A stretch of DNA of 64,000 nucleotides from Marinobacter sp. F4216 (GCF_019931195.1 NZ_JAIOUO010000002.1:62001-126000); one strand, 5' to 3'; counted from the stretch's first letter, positions 49,470 through 58,276 are shown. Notes: generated by a model from the letters alone, not told the origin. Made by a program: numbers and translations.

Positions 49470-50135
49470 ATGACACAGACAATCATCGTCGCTGATGACC
49501 ATCCGCTGTTTCGAGCTGCGTTGAAGCAGGCGGTCAGTCAGGCAGTGCCGGATGCCAAGACCGTTGAAGTGGACAGCATCAAGGCACTGCAGGCGGCGGT
49601 TGAGTCGCACCCGGATGCGGATCTGGTTCTGCTGGATTTGAACATGCCGGGGGCCCACGGGTTTTCCGGGCTGGTGTTTATGCGTGGCCAGTATCCCGGT
49701 TTGCCGGTGGTCGTCGTTTCAGGTTCCGAGGAACTTCAGGTGATGCGACGCTCCATTGATTATGGGGCGTCCGGCTTCATTCCGAAGTCGGCACCACTTC
49801 CGACCATTACCGAAGCCATTCAGGCGGTACTCGAGGGAGACGTCTGGTTGCCGGAAGGGGTGGCTGAAAAAATCGAGCGGATGGATTCCGAAGCAACGGA
49901 TTTTTCGGAGCGGCTCGCATCCCTTACACCCCAGCAATTCCGGGTCTTGGGAATGCTGGCAGAGGGGCTGCTTAACAAGCAGATTGCCTACGATCTGGAT
50001 GTCTCGGAAGCCACCATTAAAGCTCACATCACGGCCGTGTTTCGCAAGCTGGGTGTCCGGAATCGAACTCAGGCCGTTATCGCCATCCAGCAGATGGAGA
50101 TTGACCCAACGGACCAGTCTTTATCTGGCGGCTGA
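49470..50135 (+). CDS. LuxR-family response regulator, ErdR-like
   Basis: A 221-residue response regulator with a receiver (phospho-acceptor Asp56 in VLLDLNMPG) and a C-terminal LuxR helix-turn-helix (about 149-205, LTPQQFRVLGML, NKQIAYDLDVSEATIKAH). In pseudomonads the regulator ErdR activates acs under the sensor MxtR. The placement directly behind acs and the domain form suggest the same role, by inference. AGAGGA lies nine bases before the ATG. No sensor kinase is nearby. A strong terminator follows. Confidence 0.85.
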   Translation: MTQTIIVADDHPLFRAALKQAVSQAVPDAKTVEVDSIKALQAAVESHPDADLVLLDLNMPGAHGFSGLVFMRGQYPGLPVVVVSGSEELQVMRRSIDYGASGFIPKSAPLPTITEAIQAVLEGDVWLPEGVAEKIERMDSEATDFSERLASLTPQQFRVLGMLAEGLLNKQIAYDLDVSEATIKAHITAVFRKLGVRNRTQAVIAIQQMEIDPTDQSLSGG

Positions 50136-50165
50136 GCCGGAATATTCACCAGAATGAGTGTTAAG

Positions 50166-50194
50166 AAACGGGAGCCTCGGCTCCCGTTTTTTTT
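50166..50194 (+). terminator. Rho-independent terminator after the LuxR-type regulator
   Basis: Ten-bp stem from AAACGGGAGC (50166-50175) to GCTCCCGTTT (50180-50189), loop CTCG, followed by a run of T to 50194. Confidence 0.9.
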
Positions 50195-50268
50195 GCCCGT
50201 TGATGCCATTCAGCTTTTTGACGTTCCACTGGGGTGAAGCATGGAATGGTCTTTGGGTGCGAATTAAA

Positions 50269-50286
50269 TAAGTACATGTGTACTCA
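50269..50286. promoter_or_regulatory. Distal FabR/DesT-like operator
   Basis: AGTACA-TG-TGTACT at 50271-50284 is a perfect inverted repeat. Over 18 bases the arms match at 7 of 9 positions and resemble the FabR consensus core GTACAC-GTGTAC. It lies 86 bases centre to centre from a second copy. Confidence 0.55.
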
Positions 50287-50323
50287 TTAATGGTCGTTTA
50301 ATGGTAATTGTTATGGGTTCTGG

Positions 50324-50352
50324 TTGTTATTTCCTTTGTTGTATTGTAGATT
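50324..50352 (+). promoter_or_regulatory. Candidate desaturase promoter
   Basis: TTGTTA (50324-50329), a 17-base spacer and TAGATT (50347-50352) fit a sigma-70 promoter with 4 of 6 matches in each box. Transcription would start near 50359, inside the proximal palindrome, which is the right geometry for repression. Confidence 0.4.
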
Positions 50353-50354
50353 TC

Positions 50355-50372
50355 AGCGCACACGTGTACTCT
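50355..50372. promoter_or_regulatory. Proximal FabR/DesT-like operator
   Basis: AGCGCACAC-GTGTACTCT: the arms pair at 7 of 9 positions, and the left arm begins with the AGCG of the E. coli FabR consensus. It overlaps the predicted transcription start of the desaturase gene 40 bases before the ATG. Confidence 0.6.
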
Positions 50373-50411
50373 TAGTTTTGTGCAAGATATGAACACGCGA
50401 ATAGGTGAAAA

Positions 50412-51497
50412 ATGAATGCAGCCGTGAAACCCGAACCGTTGGAAAGTGTGGTGTTTGGACAGGCCGATGAGCGTGAGCTCAGAGACAGAATGAAAAAGGA
50501 ATTGCCGGCGGATACCTTCAAGGCCAAACCTTGGCGGGTAATTTGGTTTTTGCCCCTGCAGATGGTGATCTGGGGTGGGTTGGCAACCATTCTTCTCGCT
50601 GGCTTGCCCTGGTATGCGAATCTTGGCCTGGCGTTGGTCGTTGGTCATACCATTGGTTGCCAGGCGCTGCTGGCCCATGAGGTGATGCACGGTGCCCTTG
50701 GCATGAGCAAGGGATGGCAGAACTTCTTTGGCTGGCTTGGCTTTGGACCGTTGATTGTTCCGCCTGAGTTCTGGCGCAAATGGCACAACGTGGTCCATCA
50801 CGGTAATACCAATTCGGGGGATACCGACCCGGACAGTTTTGGTACTTTGCGCCGCTACAAGGTGGATCCGAAGCAGAAGAAATTCACCAAGCTGGCGCCG
50901 GGATCCGGCACCTGGTACAGCTATTTCTTTCTCTTCTACTCCTTCACCTTCCACGCCCAGCTGGTGCTGTGGTTCCAGGCCAAGCGACGCAAACAGTTCA
51001 AGGGCTTCAATCGAAGGAAGGCCATTGTTCAGTCATTTGTGTGTGTGGCTGCATGGGGTGTCCTGGCGGTATTGTCCGGGCCACTGGCGGTATTCACGGT
51101 GCTGGTACCGTTCATGATTGCCAATGCCCTGGGGCAGGGATACATCCTGACCAACCACTTTCTGCGCCCACAAACCCCGACGAATAACCCGCTGGATAAC
51201 TCCATGAGCTTGCGGGTGGGGCCCGTGCTAGATCGTCTGCACTTCCGTTTTAGCCACCACATCGAACATCACTTCTTCCCGAAGATGTCGTCCAACATGG
51301 CGCCGAGGGTGCGTGAGTGGCTGGAAGAGCACCATGGCGACCGGTATATGGCCATGCCTCACAGCACGGCTCTGAAGATGCTTTACAGCACTCCCCGGGT
51401 ATACAAATCTCCAACCCAGTTGGTGGACCCGAATCGGCCGGAGCGGGTGTTTGATCTGCTGCCGCTACAGAAACAGTATGCCGCCAGTGCTCGCTAA
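50412..51497 (+). CDS. Membrane fatty acid desaturase
   Basis: A 361-residue di-iron desaturase that would insert a double bond into an acyl chain, on phospholipid or CoA. The three histidine boxes are HEVMH (89-93), HNVVHH (125-130) and HHIEHH (282-287). Hydrophobic segments flank them (about 43-65, 70-85, 168-188, 207-245). Regioselectivity cannot be read from sequence. The AGGTGAAAA before the ATG is a modest ribosome site. Two FabR/DesT-like palindromes upstream suggest control by the unsaturation state of the lipid pool. Confidence 0.92.
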   Translation: MNAAVKPEPLESVVFGQADERELRDRMKKELPADTFKAKPWRVIWFLPLQMVIWGGLATILLAGLPWYANLGLALVVGHTIGCQALLAHEVMHGALGMSKGWQNFFGWLGFGPLIVPPEFWRKWHNVVHHGNTNSGDTDPDSFGTLRRYKVDPKQKKFTKLAPGSGTWYSYFFLFYSFTFHAQLVLWFQAKRRKQFKGFNRRKAIVQSFVCVAAWGVLAVLSGPLAVFTVLVPFMIANALGQGYILTNHFLRPQTPTNNPLDNSMSLRVGPVLDRLHFRFSHHIEHHFFPKMSSNMAPRVREWLEEHHGDRYMAMPHSTALKMLYSTPRVYKSPTQLVDPNRPERVFDLLPLQKQYAASAR

Positions 51498-51544
51498 CTT
51501 GCGAAATGGCAGAGCCTGCTGCCCTTCCTGAGGGATACCTTTTG

Positions 51545-51577
51545 TCGAGGAGGCCTGGGCCTCCTCGAGTTGTTTTT
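51545..51577. terminator. Terminator between desaturase and convergent FAD enzyme
   Basis: Ten-bp stem TCGAGGAGGC (51545-51554) and GCCTCCTCGA (51559-51568), loop CTGG, then GTTGTTTTT on the plus strand. It can also act on the convergent transcript, although the minus side has fewer T. Confidence 0.85.
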
Positions 51578-51581
51578 CGAG

Positions 51582-53213
51582 CTAGTTCGTCCGGCTTTCC
51601 GGGCTTTTAAGCAGAACACCGGGATTCAGAATCTGTTCCGGATCCACCGAAGTTTTTGCATTCTCCAGCATGGAAATAAAGAGCGGAGACGCCTGTCGCA
51701 GGTAGTGTTCTCGGTGATCCTTACCCACGGCATGATGGTGAGTAATCGTGCCGCCTTCGTTGATGATCACATCCGAAACTTCACGCTTGATCTCATCCCA
51801 CCGCTGTAGATCATCCGTGCCATTGCCCTGAGCCATCACCGTGTAATAGGGCGCGGGACCGTCTGGATACAGGTGGGTAAATCGGCAGGTAACAAACCCT
51901 TTGCCACATAATCTTTCAATGGCGTGCTCAGCGGCAGCCAGAATCCGGGCATTGAAATGTTCAAACTTGTCCCAGGTGATTGCCGTTTCAAAGGTTTCGA
52001 CAATCAGGCCCCTGCGGACCAACTCATCCCTCAGGTAGGGTACGGTAATAAAGGCCTGCTTCCACGTATCGGCCTTGTCATCCCGTTGGTTGTCGATTTC
52101 GGATGCTGCTGGCTCGGACAGGTTGATGCCACCGCACGCGGTGGCAATCGACAGGCAATCCTTGAGTTTTTGAGTGACCGGAAAAGTACTGGATTCGCAG
52201 CCCAGAATCAGGATGTCCAGGTTGCCGTCACCAAGCCCCATGAACAGGGCTTCACCCCGGCCAATGAATCGTGCGTTGGTTGGATGAAGGCCTGACTGAC
52301 TGAGTTGTCTGCAGGCTTCGACCCCGTGCTCAAATGCTTTAAAGCCGACCGTGGCAGACGCTTTATACTCAGGGGCGGACTGAAGTCGTACCCATGCCTC
52401 GGTAATGATGCCCAGGGTACCTTCTGAGCCCAGGAACAGCCGCTCCTCACTGGGGCCGGCACCGCTGCCGGGCAGGCGACGGGTTTGAATGACGCCCCGG
52501 GGAGTGACCACGCGAACCGATTCCACAAAGTCATCAATGTGGGTGTATTGCGTGGCGAAATGACCACCCGCTCGGGTCGCTATCCAACCGCCGAGCGTGG
52601 AAAACTCGAAGCTCTGGGGAAAGTGCCTGAGGGTAAGCCCGTGGGGCTTTAATTGCTGTTCCAGATCCGGGCCGTAGGTGCCGGCCTGAATGCGGGCGCA
52701 GCGGGACTGGGTGTCCACTTCAAGCACCTTGTTGAAGTGTAGCATGTTGACTGTGATGACCCCGCCAGAGGACGTTCTTTTCGGTGGCTCAATGCCGCCA
52801 ACCACGCTGGAGCCGCCGCCGTATGGAATGAGACTTATACGGTTATTGCGGGCGAATACCATTAATTCGGACAGTTGCTCCTCATCGTTTGGAAACGCCA
52901 CGTAATCCGGGGGGTTATCAAACTGACCATGGGCGCATCGCCAGGAATCACGGTAAGACTTGCCAAAGCAATGATGTAGTCGAATTTCTTTATCGCTGGT
53001 GATCCAGTTTTCCCAGGCAGAGGGTAGGGGGAATCTGGGGTCGGGCAAGGTGATGGATTCCCGATCCGGGAGTGCCAGAGGGGAACTGGCCTCCATGCCA
53101 GTGGTCGTTCGCAAGAAATCAACAAAGGTATCTGTCAGGGTGTCGTCCAAGGGGCCTGCCTGATACCCCCAGCCCCAGAACTTTCGCCGTAAGAAGTCCT
53201 CTACTGTCTGCAA
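51582..53213 (-). CDS. FAD-binding oxidase, alkyl-DHAP synthase-like
   Basis: A 543-residue flavoprotein of the VAO/GlcD superfamily. The FAD domain holds IPYGGGSSVVGG (about 133-144), TRAGGH and GSEGTLGIITE. The C-terminal half carries FTHLYPDGPAPYYTVM and GTITHHHAVGKDHR (His492-494); the His triplet and nearby Tyr are features of alkyldihydroxyacetonephosphate synthases, which swap the acyl of acyl-DHAP for a fatty alcohol. A glycolate or D-lactate dehydrogenase role is the alternative. The start is TTG with GGGAGG four bases upstream, 18 bases after the preceding dehydrogenase gene. Confidence 0.8.
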   Translation of the reverse strand: MQTVEDFLRRKFWGWGYQAGPLDDTLTDTFVDFLRTTTGMEASSPLALPDRESITLPDPRFPLPSAWENWITSDKEIRLHHCFGKSYRDSWRCAHGQFDNPPDYVAFPNDEEQLSELMVFARNNRISLIPYGGGSSVVGGIEPPKRTSSGGVITVNMLHFNKVLEVDTQSRCARIQAGTYGPDLEQQLKPHGLTLRHFPQSFEFSTLGGWIATRAGGHFATQYTHIDDFVESVRVVTPRGVIQTRRLPGSGAGPSEERLFLGSEGTLGIITEAWVRLQSAPEYKASATVGFKAFEHGVEACRQLSQSGLHPTNARFIGRGEALFMGLGDGNLDILILGCESSTFPVTQKLKDCLSIATACGGINLSEPAASEIDNQRDDKADTWKQAFITVPYLRDELVRRGLIVETFETAITWDKFEHFNARILAAAEHAIERLCGKGFVTCRFTHLYPDGPAPYYTVMAQGNGTDDLQRWDEIKREVSDVIINEGGTITHHHAVGKDHREHYLRQASPLFISMLENAKTSVDPEQILNPGVLLKSPESRTN

Positions 53214-53231
53214 ACTGCCCTCCCGTTTTTC

Positions 53232-54224
53232 TTATGCGGGGTTCGACGAGCCAGCGTAGCCAAGCGCCTTGTCGACCAGGTTGAAGAGTTCCTGCCCGCC
53301 ATGCCAGCGGTCGAAATTTTCCAGAAACTGGTCTGTCAGAGCACGCTTCCAACCGATGAAGTCCCCGGCCATATGGGCGGTCATGGTCACATTGTCCATG
53401 TCCCACAGGGGGTGATCTTTAGGAAGTGGTTCCTCTTCAAACACATCCAGCCCTGCGCCGGCAATCTCGCCGTTTCTGAGTGCAGTAATGAGATCGTCGG
53501 TTTTTACGATGGGGCCTCGGCCGATGTTGATCAGGCGTGCTGTTGGTTTCATGGCACTGAACGCTTTGGCGTCAAACAAGCCTTCCGTTTGCGGCGTCAG
53601 GGGGGCGGCGATCACCACGAAATCGGCGTGACTGAGCTGTTCATAGAGACTGTCGTGGCCATGCACGGCAACAAAGTCCGGATCCTCGTTACGCGGCGTG
53701 CGGGCAATACCGTGGGCCGGCATTCCGATGGCGCTGACCAGACGGCCGATCTGACGGCCAATGGAGCCGGCGCCCACGACCAGAACCTGCTTGCCCTGAG
53801 CCCGTTCCGTGTCCCGGTGTTTCCACTCGTGCTTCATTTGCAGGCGGATAGAACCGGGGAAATCCTTGGCGAACATGAGAATGGTACACAGCACGTATTC
53901 GGCAATGGTGCGGTCGAAGATGCCACGGGCATTGGTGACAACCACATCGCTGCTGATCAGCTCGTCAAACATCAGGGCGTCCACACCGGCGCTCGTTGCA
54001 TGAATCCAGCGCAGTCGATCGGCGGAACCCCAGGCGGCTTTCAGGGCTTCGGTCCGGAAGTCGGTCACCATCATCACGTCCGTTCCGGGAAGGGTGTTAC
54101 GCAGGGTCTGTTCGTCGCAGGCAAAGCGCACTTCTGCCCGGGATCTGACCGCCTCCATACCTGGTGGCTCCTGTTCTCCGGGGGCTGTCAGGACCGTTAC
54201 AACGGGCTTGCTTGGCTGTGTCAT
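53232..54224 (-). CDS. D-2-hydroxyacid dehydrogenase (NAD(P)-dependent)
   Basis: A 330-residue oxidoreductase of the 2-hydroxyacid dehydrogenase family. The NAD site is VVGAGSIGRQIG, the substrate-binding Arg lies in LINIGRGPIV, and the catalytic Glu and His lie in DVFEEEPLP and VTMTAHMAGD. The substrate is not predictable; glyoxylate/hydroxypyruvate reductase-like activity is common in this subgroup. The start at 54224 has GGAGG four bases upstream and is preferred to 54257. It leads a two-gene leftward unit with the FAD oxidase, so their substrates may be linked. Confidence 0.88.
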   Translation of the reverse strand: MTQPSKPVVTVLTAPGEQEPPGMEAVRSRAEVRFACDEQTLRNTLPGTDVMMVTDFRTEALKAAWGSADRLRWIHATSAGVDALMFDELISSDVVVTNARGIFDRTIAEYVLCTILMFAKDFPGSIRLQMKHEWKHRDTERAQGKQVLVVGAGSIGRQIGRLVSAIGMPAHGIARTPRNEDPDFVAVHGHDSLYEQLSHADFVVIAAPLTPQTEGLFDAKAFSAMKPTARLINIGRGPIVKTDDLITALRNGEIAGAGLDVFEEEPLPKDHPLWDMDNVTMTAHMAGDFIGWKRALTDQFLENFDRWHGGQELFNLVDKALGYAGSSNPA

Positions 54225-54449
54225 TAAACCTCCAACTGTTATTTGACTGTCGGGCATGCCGCTAAGCTTAGCAACAGTCTGGTCCTCCCTCGAGCCGGGG
54301 TCAACTCGTGACTGGGCGGGTTTATGGCATCTTCAGGGCGAGATGTGTGGCACTGCAAACTCTTTGTCATCTATGTCTTGTATGGCCCCGGCTTACTGGC
54401 TACTCTGCATCAGAACGCTCACTTTTTGAACCGGTCGCAGGAGGTGTTT

Positions 54450-55676
54450 ATGGCAGAGAGTGTCAATCAGGAAACCGACCAGTCGGTCCCCCGGAAAGTG
54501 AAGTATCGGAAGACGAAAGCCAGCTGGAATCCTGCGATGCACTCGATCCCGGTGCCGGGTATCCGCCGTATGGTGAACATGGCGGCGACCATGAAGGATG
54601 TGCTGCACCTCTCGATTGGCCAGCCTGATCTGCCAACTCCAAAACATATTGTTGACGCCTACATTGATGCACTCAATGCCGGCCAGACCGGTTACACCAT
54701 GGATGCAGGTCTGCCGGAACTGCTGGTGGCACTGCGAGACTATTACGGCAAACGCTACAACCGGAAACTGACCCGCGACAACATCCTGATCACCAGCGGG
54801 GCCACCGAGGCCATGTATCTGGCCATCTCGGCAACCTCGGCCCCGGGGCGCCAGTTCATCGTGACCGATCCGTCCTTTTTGCTCTACGCACCGCTGATCC
54901 GGATGAGCGGTGGCGAGGTGAAGTTCGTGCCTACCCGCGTAGAGAACGATCATCAGCTGGACCCGGATGAGGTGATTGCTGCCATGGGGCCGCGCACCTA
55001 TGCGATCATTCTGAACAACCCCAATAACCCGACCGGTGCTGTGTACCCCCGTAGCACGGTGGAAACCATTCTTGAGGAGTGTGCCTTCCGGGGGATTCAG
55101 GTCTACGCCGATGAGGTATACGACCACCTGATTTTTGATGATGATGACTTTGCCAGTGTCCTGAATTGCTCTGTGGATCTGGACAACATCATGTGCATCA
55201 GCAGTTTCTCCAAGACCTACAGTATGGCAGGGCTCCGGGTCGGTTGGGTCATCTCCAACCAGGCGACCATCAGGTCCCTGCGTCGCTACCATATGTTCAC
55301 CACATCGGTAGCCAATACGCCGTCACAGTTTGCCGGTGTTGCGGCGCTTACCGGTGACCAGCAGTGCGTGAGGGATATGGTGGATATTTACCGGGAGCGC
55401 CGGGATAAGGTGGTAGATCTGGTGGAGCAAACGCCGCACTTGCAGGGATACAAGCCCGGAGGCGCGTTCTTTATTTTCCCTGACTTGCCCAAGCATGTGG
55501 ACGGTTCCGATCTGGCCTTGCGCATGTTGAAAGAAACCGGTGTGTGCGTGGTGCCCGGCGATGCCTTCGGGGAAGAGTCGACTCACGCGCTTCGTATCAG
55601 TTTTTCCACAACCTGCGAGAAACTTGAGGAAGCGTTTGATCGTATTATCCCCTGGATGGCCAAGCAGCAGTTTTAG
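54450..55676 (+). CDS. Class I/II PLP-dependent aminotransferase
   Basis: A 408-residue aminotransferase of fold type I. The PLP lysine lies in SSFSKTYSMAGLRVGW, Asn and Tyr contacts in NNPNNPTGAVY and YADEVYDHL, and the C-terminal Arg in ALRISFSTT. It resembles aspartate-type aminotransferases but the substrate is uncertain. The ATG at 54450 has AGGAGG upstream, giving strong initiation; the open frame up to 54324 is not conserved-looking. The CPXCG gene follows after eight bases. Confidence 0.9.
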   Translation: MAESVNQETDQSVPRKVKYRKTKASWNPAMHSIPVPGIRRMVNMAATMKDVLHLSIGQPDLPTPKHIVDAYIDALNAGQTGYTMDAGLPELLVALRDYYGKRYNRKLTRDNILITSGATEAMYLAISATSAPGRQFIVTDPSFLLYAPLIRMSGGEVKFVPTRVENDHQLDPDEVIAAMGPRTYAIILNNPNNPTGAVYPRSTVETILEECAFRGIQVYADEVYDHLIFDDDDFASVLNCSVDLDNIMCISSFSKTYSMAGLRVGWVISNQATIRSLRRYHMFTTSVANTPSQFAGVAALTGDQQCVRDMVDIYRERRDKVVDLVEQTPHLQGYKPGGAFFIFPDLPKHVDGSDLALRMLKETGVCVVPGDAFGEESTHALRISFSTTCEKLEEAFDRIIPWMAKQQF

Positions 55677-55684
55677 GTAAGCTC

Positions 55685-55876
55685 ATGCCTGCCCTGGATT
55701 CGATGGTGATACAGTGCCCCTATTGCTGGGAGGCACAGGAAATCGCCATTGATCCCTCGGTTCCCGAGCAGGAGTACGTCGAAGACTGCCAGGTGTGCTG
55801 CCGGCCCATTGTGTTCACAGTGACGGTGGACGATGACCTGACATCCAGGGTCGATGTGCGGGCAGAAAACGATTAG
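55685..55876 (+). CDS. CPXCG-motif cysteine-rich protein
   Basis: A 63-residue protein with paired cysteine motifs CPYCWE (about 11-16) and CQVCCRPI (about 36-43), likely forming a zinc ribbon. Small CPXCG proteins are widespread in proteobacteria and have no firm function. It starts eight bases after the aminotransferase stop and may be co-expressed with it. Confidence 0.85.
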   Translation: MPALDSMVIQCPYCWEAQEIAIDPSVPEQEYVEDCQVCCRPIVFTVTVDDDLTSRVDVRAEND

Positions 55877-55971
55877 CCGACCTCAAATTGTGACTGTGAT
55901 TTTTTGGCCTGCAGACTCGCCTTGAGACGACATCTCGGCTGTGGTGACATGCAACCCGATGGAGAAAGAAC

Positions 55972-56541
55972 ATGTTCCTCGCCTACAGGCGCTTCCTGCC
56001 CCTGCTTACCTTCATTCTTGTGCTGACCAGTGGTTGCGCGGGTATCACCCCTTACGCCATTTCCGAGCGGGAGATTGAGCAACGCCTGAAGGAGGTGGTA
56101 CAGGAGTTTGATCGCGAGCAGCTGAAAAGTGGTTCCCCCCTCAGCCTGAGTCTGGATGACGCCGACATCACACTGGGTCCCGATGGTCGTGACGTGGCAG
56201 TGATCGATTTGAAAGGGCAGGTCTCGCTCAATGCGCTGCTGGCCAGGCTTCCGGTAGACATCGCACTCAAGGTGGAAGGGGCGCCGGTATACGACAGCAC
56301 TGAAAAGGCGATTTACCTGCGCAGACTCCAGTTGCTGGAAAGCGAGATCGATTCACCCTTATTCAGAGGTGATTTGAAGCCGGTGACCGACAATGTGATG
56401 CGCGTGGTCGCCCAAATGCTCGAAACCATGCCCGTCTACCGTTTGGACGAAACCGATCTGAGCCAGCGGCTGTTTGGCGCCCTGCCGGTTGATGTAAGGG
56501 TGGCACCAGGGCGACTTGAGTTCGTCATGGACGATCAATGA
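55972..56541 (+). CDS. DUF1439 lipoprotein (YceB-like)
   Basis: A 189-residue predicted lipoprotein. The N-terminal signal has a lipobox LTSGC (Cys22), so the mature protein is lipid-anchored in the envelope. The rest resembles DUF1439/YceB proteins, which have a lipid-binding-like beta and helix fold (REIEQRLKEV, ALLARLPVDIALKVEG, LRRLQLLESEID). AGAAAGA precedes the ATG. The function of the family is unknown. It ends 38 bases before the convergent dehydrogenase gene. Confidence 0.85.
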   Translation: MFLAYRRFLPLLTFILVLTSGCAGITPYAISEREIEQRLKEVVQEFDREQLKSGSPLSLSLDDADITLGPDGRDVAVIDLKGQVSLNALLARLPVDIALKVEGAPVYDSTEKAIYLRRLQLLESEIDSPLFRGDLKPVTDNVMRVVAQMLETMPVYRLDETDLSQRLFGALPVDVRVAPGRLEFVMDDQ

Positions 56542-56579
56542 GGTGGCCAATCTCATGACCACCTCCCATCGGTGAATGG

Positions 56580-57734
56580 TTAGCTCGCAATCCGGTCGCA
56601 GATCGCGGTGCCAATTTCCCGGGTATTGCGCTGTCCGCCTTTACTTTCTGCCAGATCGGCAGCAACCGCGTCGTGCAACTCCTTGCCCGCCGCGGCCAGC
56701 GCCGGATCTTTTCGCCCCAGCCATTCCAGCATTCGAGCGGTGGTGAACAGCATGGCGGTGGGATCTGCCAGCCCCTGACCGGCGATATCTGGAGCACTCC
56801 CGTGAGTCGGCTCAAACATGGACGGTGAGTCCGGGTCCGTCGGGTTCAGGTTGCAGGAGGGCGCAACGCCCATGCCGCCGGAGAGCACTGCGGCCAGATC
56901 CGTAAGAATGTCGCCCTGCAGATTGCTGGCAACCACCACATCAAAGGCCCAGGGGCACTGAACGAACTTCATGCAGGCGGCATCCACCAGTTCGTGATGG
57001 ATGGCAACATCCGGAAACTCCTGACTGATTTCCTCAAACGCTTCGGTGTACATGTCACCCCAGTGGCGCAATGCGTTTCGCTTGGTGATCAGGCAAACCT
57101 GGCTTTCACAGGTTCGACCGTCCAGGGTCCGGAAGCTTCGGGTCCGGCCCTCCTTGACGCGTTCAGCGGCTCTCAGGCGAGCCTGCTCAAATCCGTACCG
57201 GATGATGCGGTCGGTGGCTTTACGGGTGAACACCTCCATCTGGGTGGCGATTTCGTCCGGCGTCCCCTTGCGCAGGCGCCCACCCTGGCTGACGTATTCA
57301 CCTTCCGAGTTCTCCCGGATGACCAGCATGTCGATGTCGCGGGCGCGCTCGTCGGCCAGATACTGGCGTGCACCCGGCAGCAGGCGCGCGGGGCGCTCGC
57401 ATACCCATTGATCAAAACCCTTCCGCATGTCCAGCAGTGGCGCGAGTGAGATGCTGTCTGGCAGCAGGTAGCGGTTTTTGTCATCGATCGGACCGGGATC
57501 GCCCAGCGCCCCCAGCAGGATCGCGTCGTAGGCTTTGAGCTGTTCCAGCGCATCTTCCGGCATGGACTCGCCATTGCTCTCATGCCAGGCGTGGGATGGC
57601 CAGGGGAAGCGGGTCCACTCCAGGGCCAGGTCGTGCTTGGCTCTGAGAGCCTCAAGGCAGCGAATCGCTTCGCCGACGACTTCAGGGCCAACCCCGTCGC
57701 CGGGGGTGACAGCAATGCGGATATTGTCGGCCAT
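56580..57734 (-). CDS. Beta-decarboxylating dehydrogenase, tartrate/D-malate type
   Basis: A 384-residue member of the isocitrate/isopropylmalate dehydrogenase family. The ENSEGEYVSQGGR segment is characteristic of tartrate and D-malate dehydrogenases (TtuC/DmlA) rather than LeuB. The metal-site region SNLQGDILTDLAAVLSGG and the NAD-site EPTHGSAPDIAGQG are present. It would oxidise D-malate or tartrate with NAD. The ATG at 57734 has AAGGAG eight bases upstream; a longer frame to 57812 is not supported. It may instead act on another 3-substituted malate. Confidence 0.85.
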   Translation of the reverse strand: MADNIRIAVTPGDGVGPEVVGEAIRCLEALRAKHDLALEWTRFPWPSHAWHESNGESMPEDALEQLKAYDAILLGALGDPGPIDDKNRYLLPDSISLAPLLDMRKGFDQWVCERPARLLPGARQYLADERARDIDMLVIRENSEGEYVSQGGRLRKGTPDEIATQMEVFTRKATDRIIRYGFEQARLRAAERVKEGRTRSFRTLDGRTCESQVCLITKRNALRHWGDMYTEAFEEISQEFPDVAIHHELVDAACMKFVQCPWAFDVVVASNLQGDILTDLAAVLSGGMGVAPSCNLNPTDPDSPSMFEPTHGSAPDIAGQGLADPTAMLFTTARMLEWLGRKDPALAAAGKELHDAVAADLAESKGGQRNTREIGTAICDRIAS

Positions 57735-57904
57735 TCTGGGACTCCTTCTCTGAATCGGCACGTATAGGCATGACAACCCCAGTGTAGTCATCTCAGGTTT
57801 CGATGCCACCACCGGGGCTTCCGTCAGAGTGGCCTGTTGATGCTTGTTTTACCAGCCCTTTCCCTGACGTTATAGTGACGACTTCAGAGACAACAGACAG
57901 GAAG

Positions 57905-58267
57905 GTGGCCTTGCTCTACCGTATCATTACCGTCATTGGCGCATTGGTGTTCGTGGTTGCCCTGTTTGGGCTGCTGTGGTTCTTCTGCAAGAAATTCCTG
58001 CAGTATCACGGAGTCACCGATCAGGTATCGGACCGGGCAACCGTCTTGGCAACCTGGACCTTTGCCGGTATCAGCGTGGGCTTGTTACTGGCGGTGGTAG
58101 GTGCTTTCATTGCCGGGCCCTGGGCCTTCTACCGCACACTGCGGGGGCACGATGTGCCCATCTCTGACGGTGCCGCCATCTGGTGGGGCTTTGGCATCGT
58201 GGTGGCGGCCCTGGGTATTACTTCGATTGGTTTCCTGCTGTTTCTGAAGGCGGTGGGGGCTTACTGA
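57905..58267 (+). CDS. Small membrane protein, unknown function
   Basis: A predicted integral membrane protein of about 120 residues with three hydrophobic helices (about 3-30, 49-73 and 94-117). The start is uncertain: GTG at 57905, preceded closely by AGGAA, or TTG at 57911. The open frame extends upstream to 57803, but that part lacks a membrane-protein look. No family is recognised. It is convergent with the LysR gene (nine bases apart) and divergent from the dehydrogenase gene. Confidence 0.6.
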   Translation: MALLYRIITVIGALVFVVALFGLLWFFCKKFLQYHGVTDQVSDRATVLATWTFAGISVGLLLAVVGAFIAGPWAFYRTLRGHDVPISDGAAIWWGFGIVVAALGITSIGFLLFLKAVGAY

Positions 58268-58276
58268 CGTTCCAGC

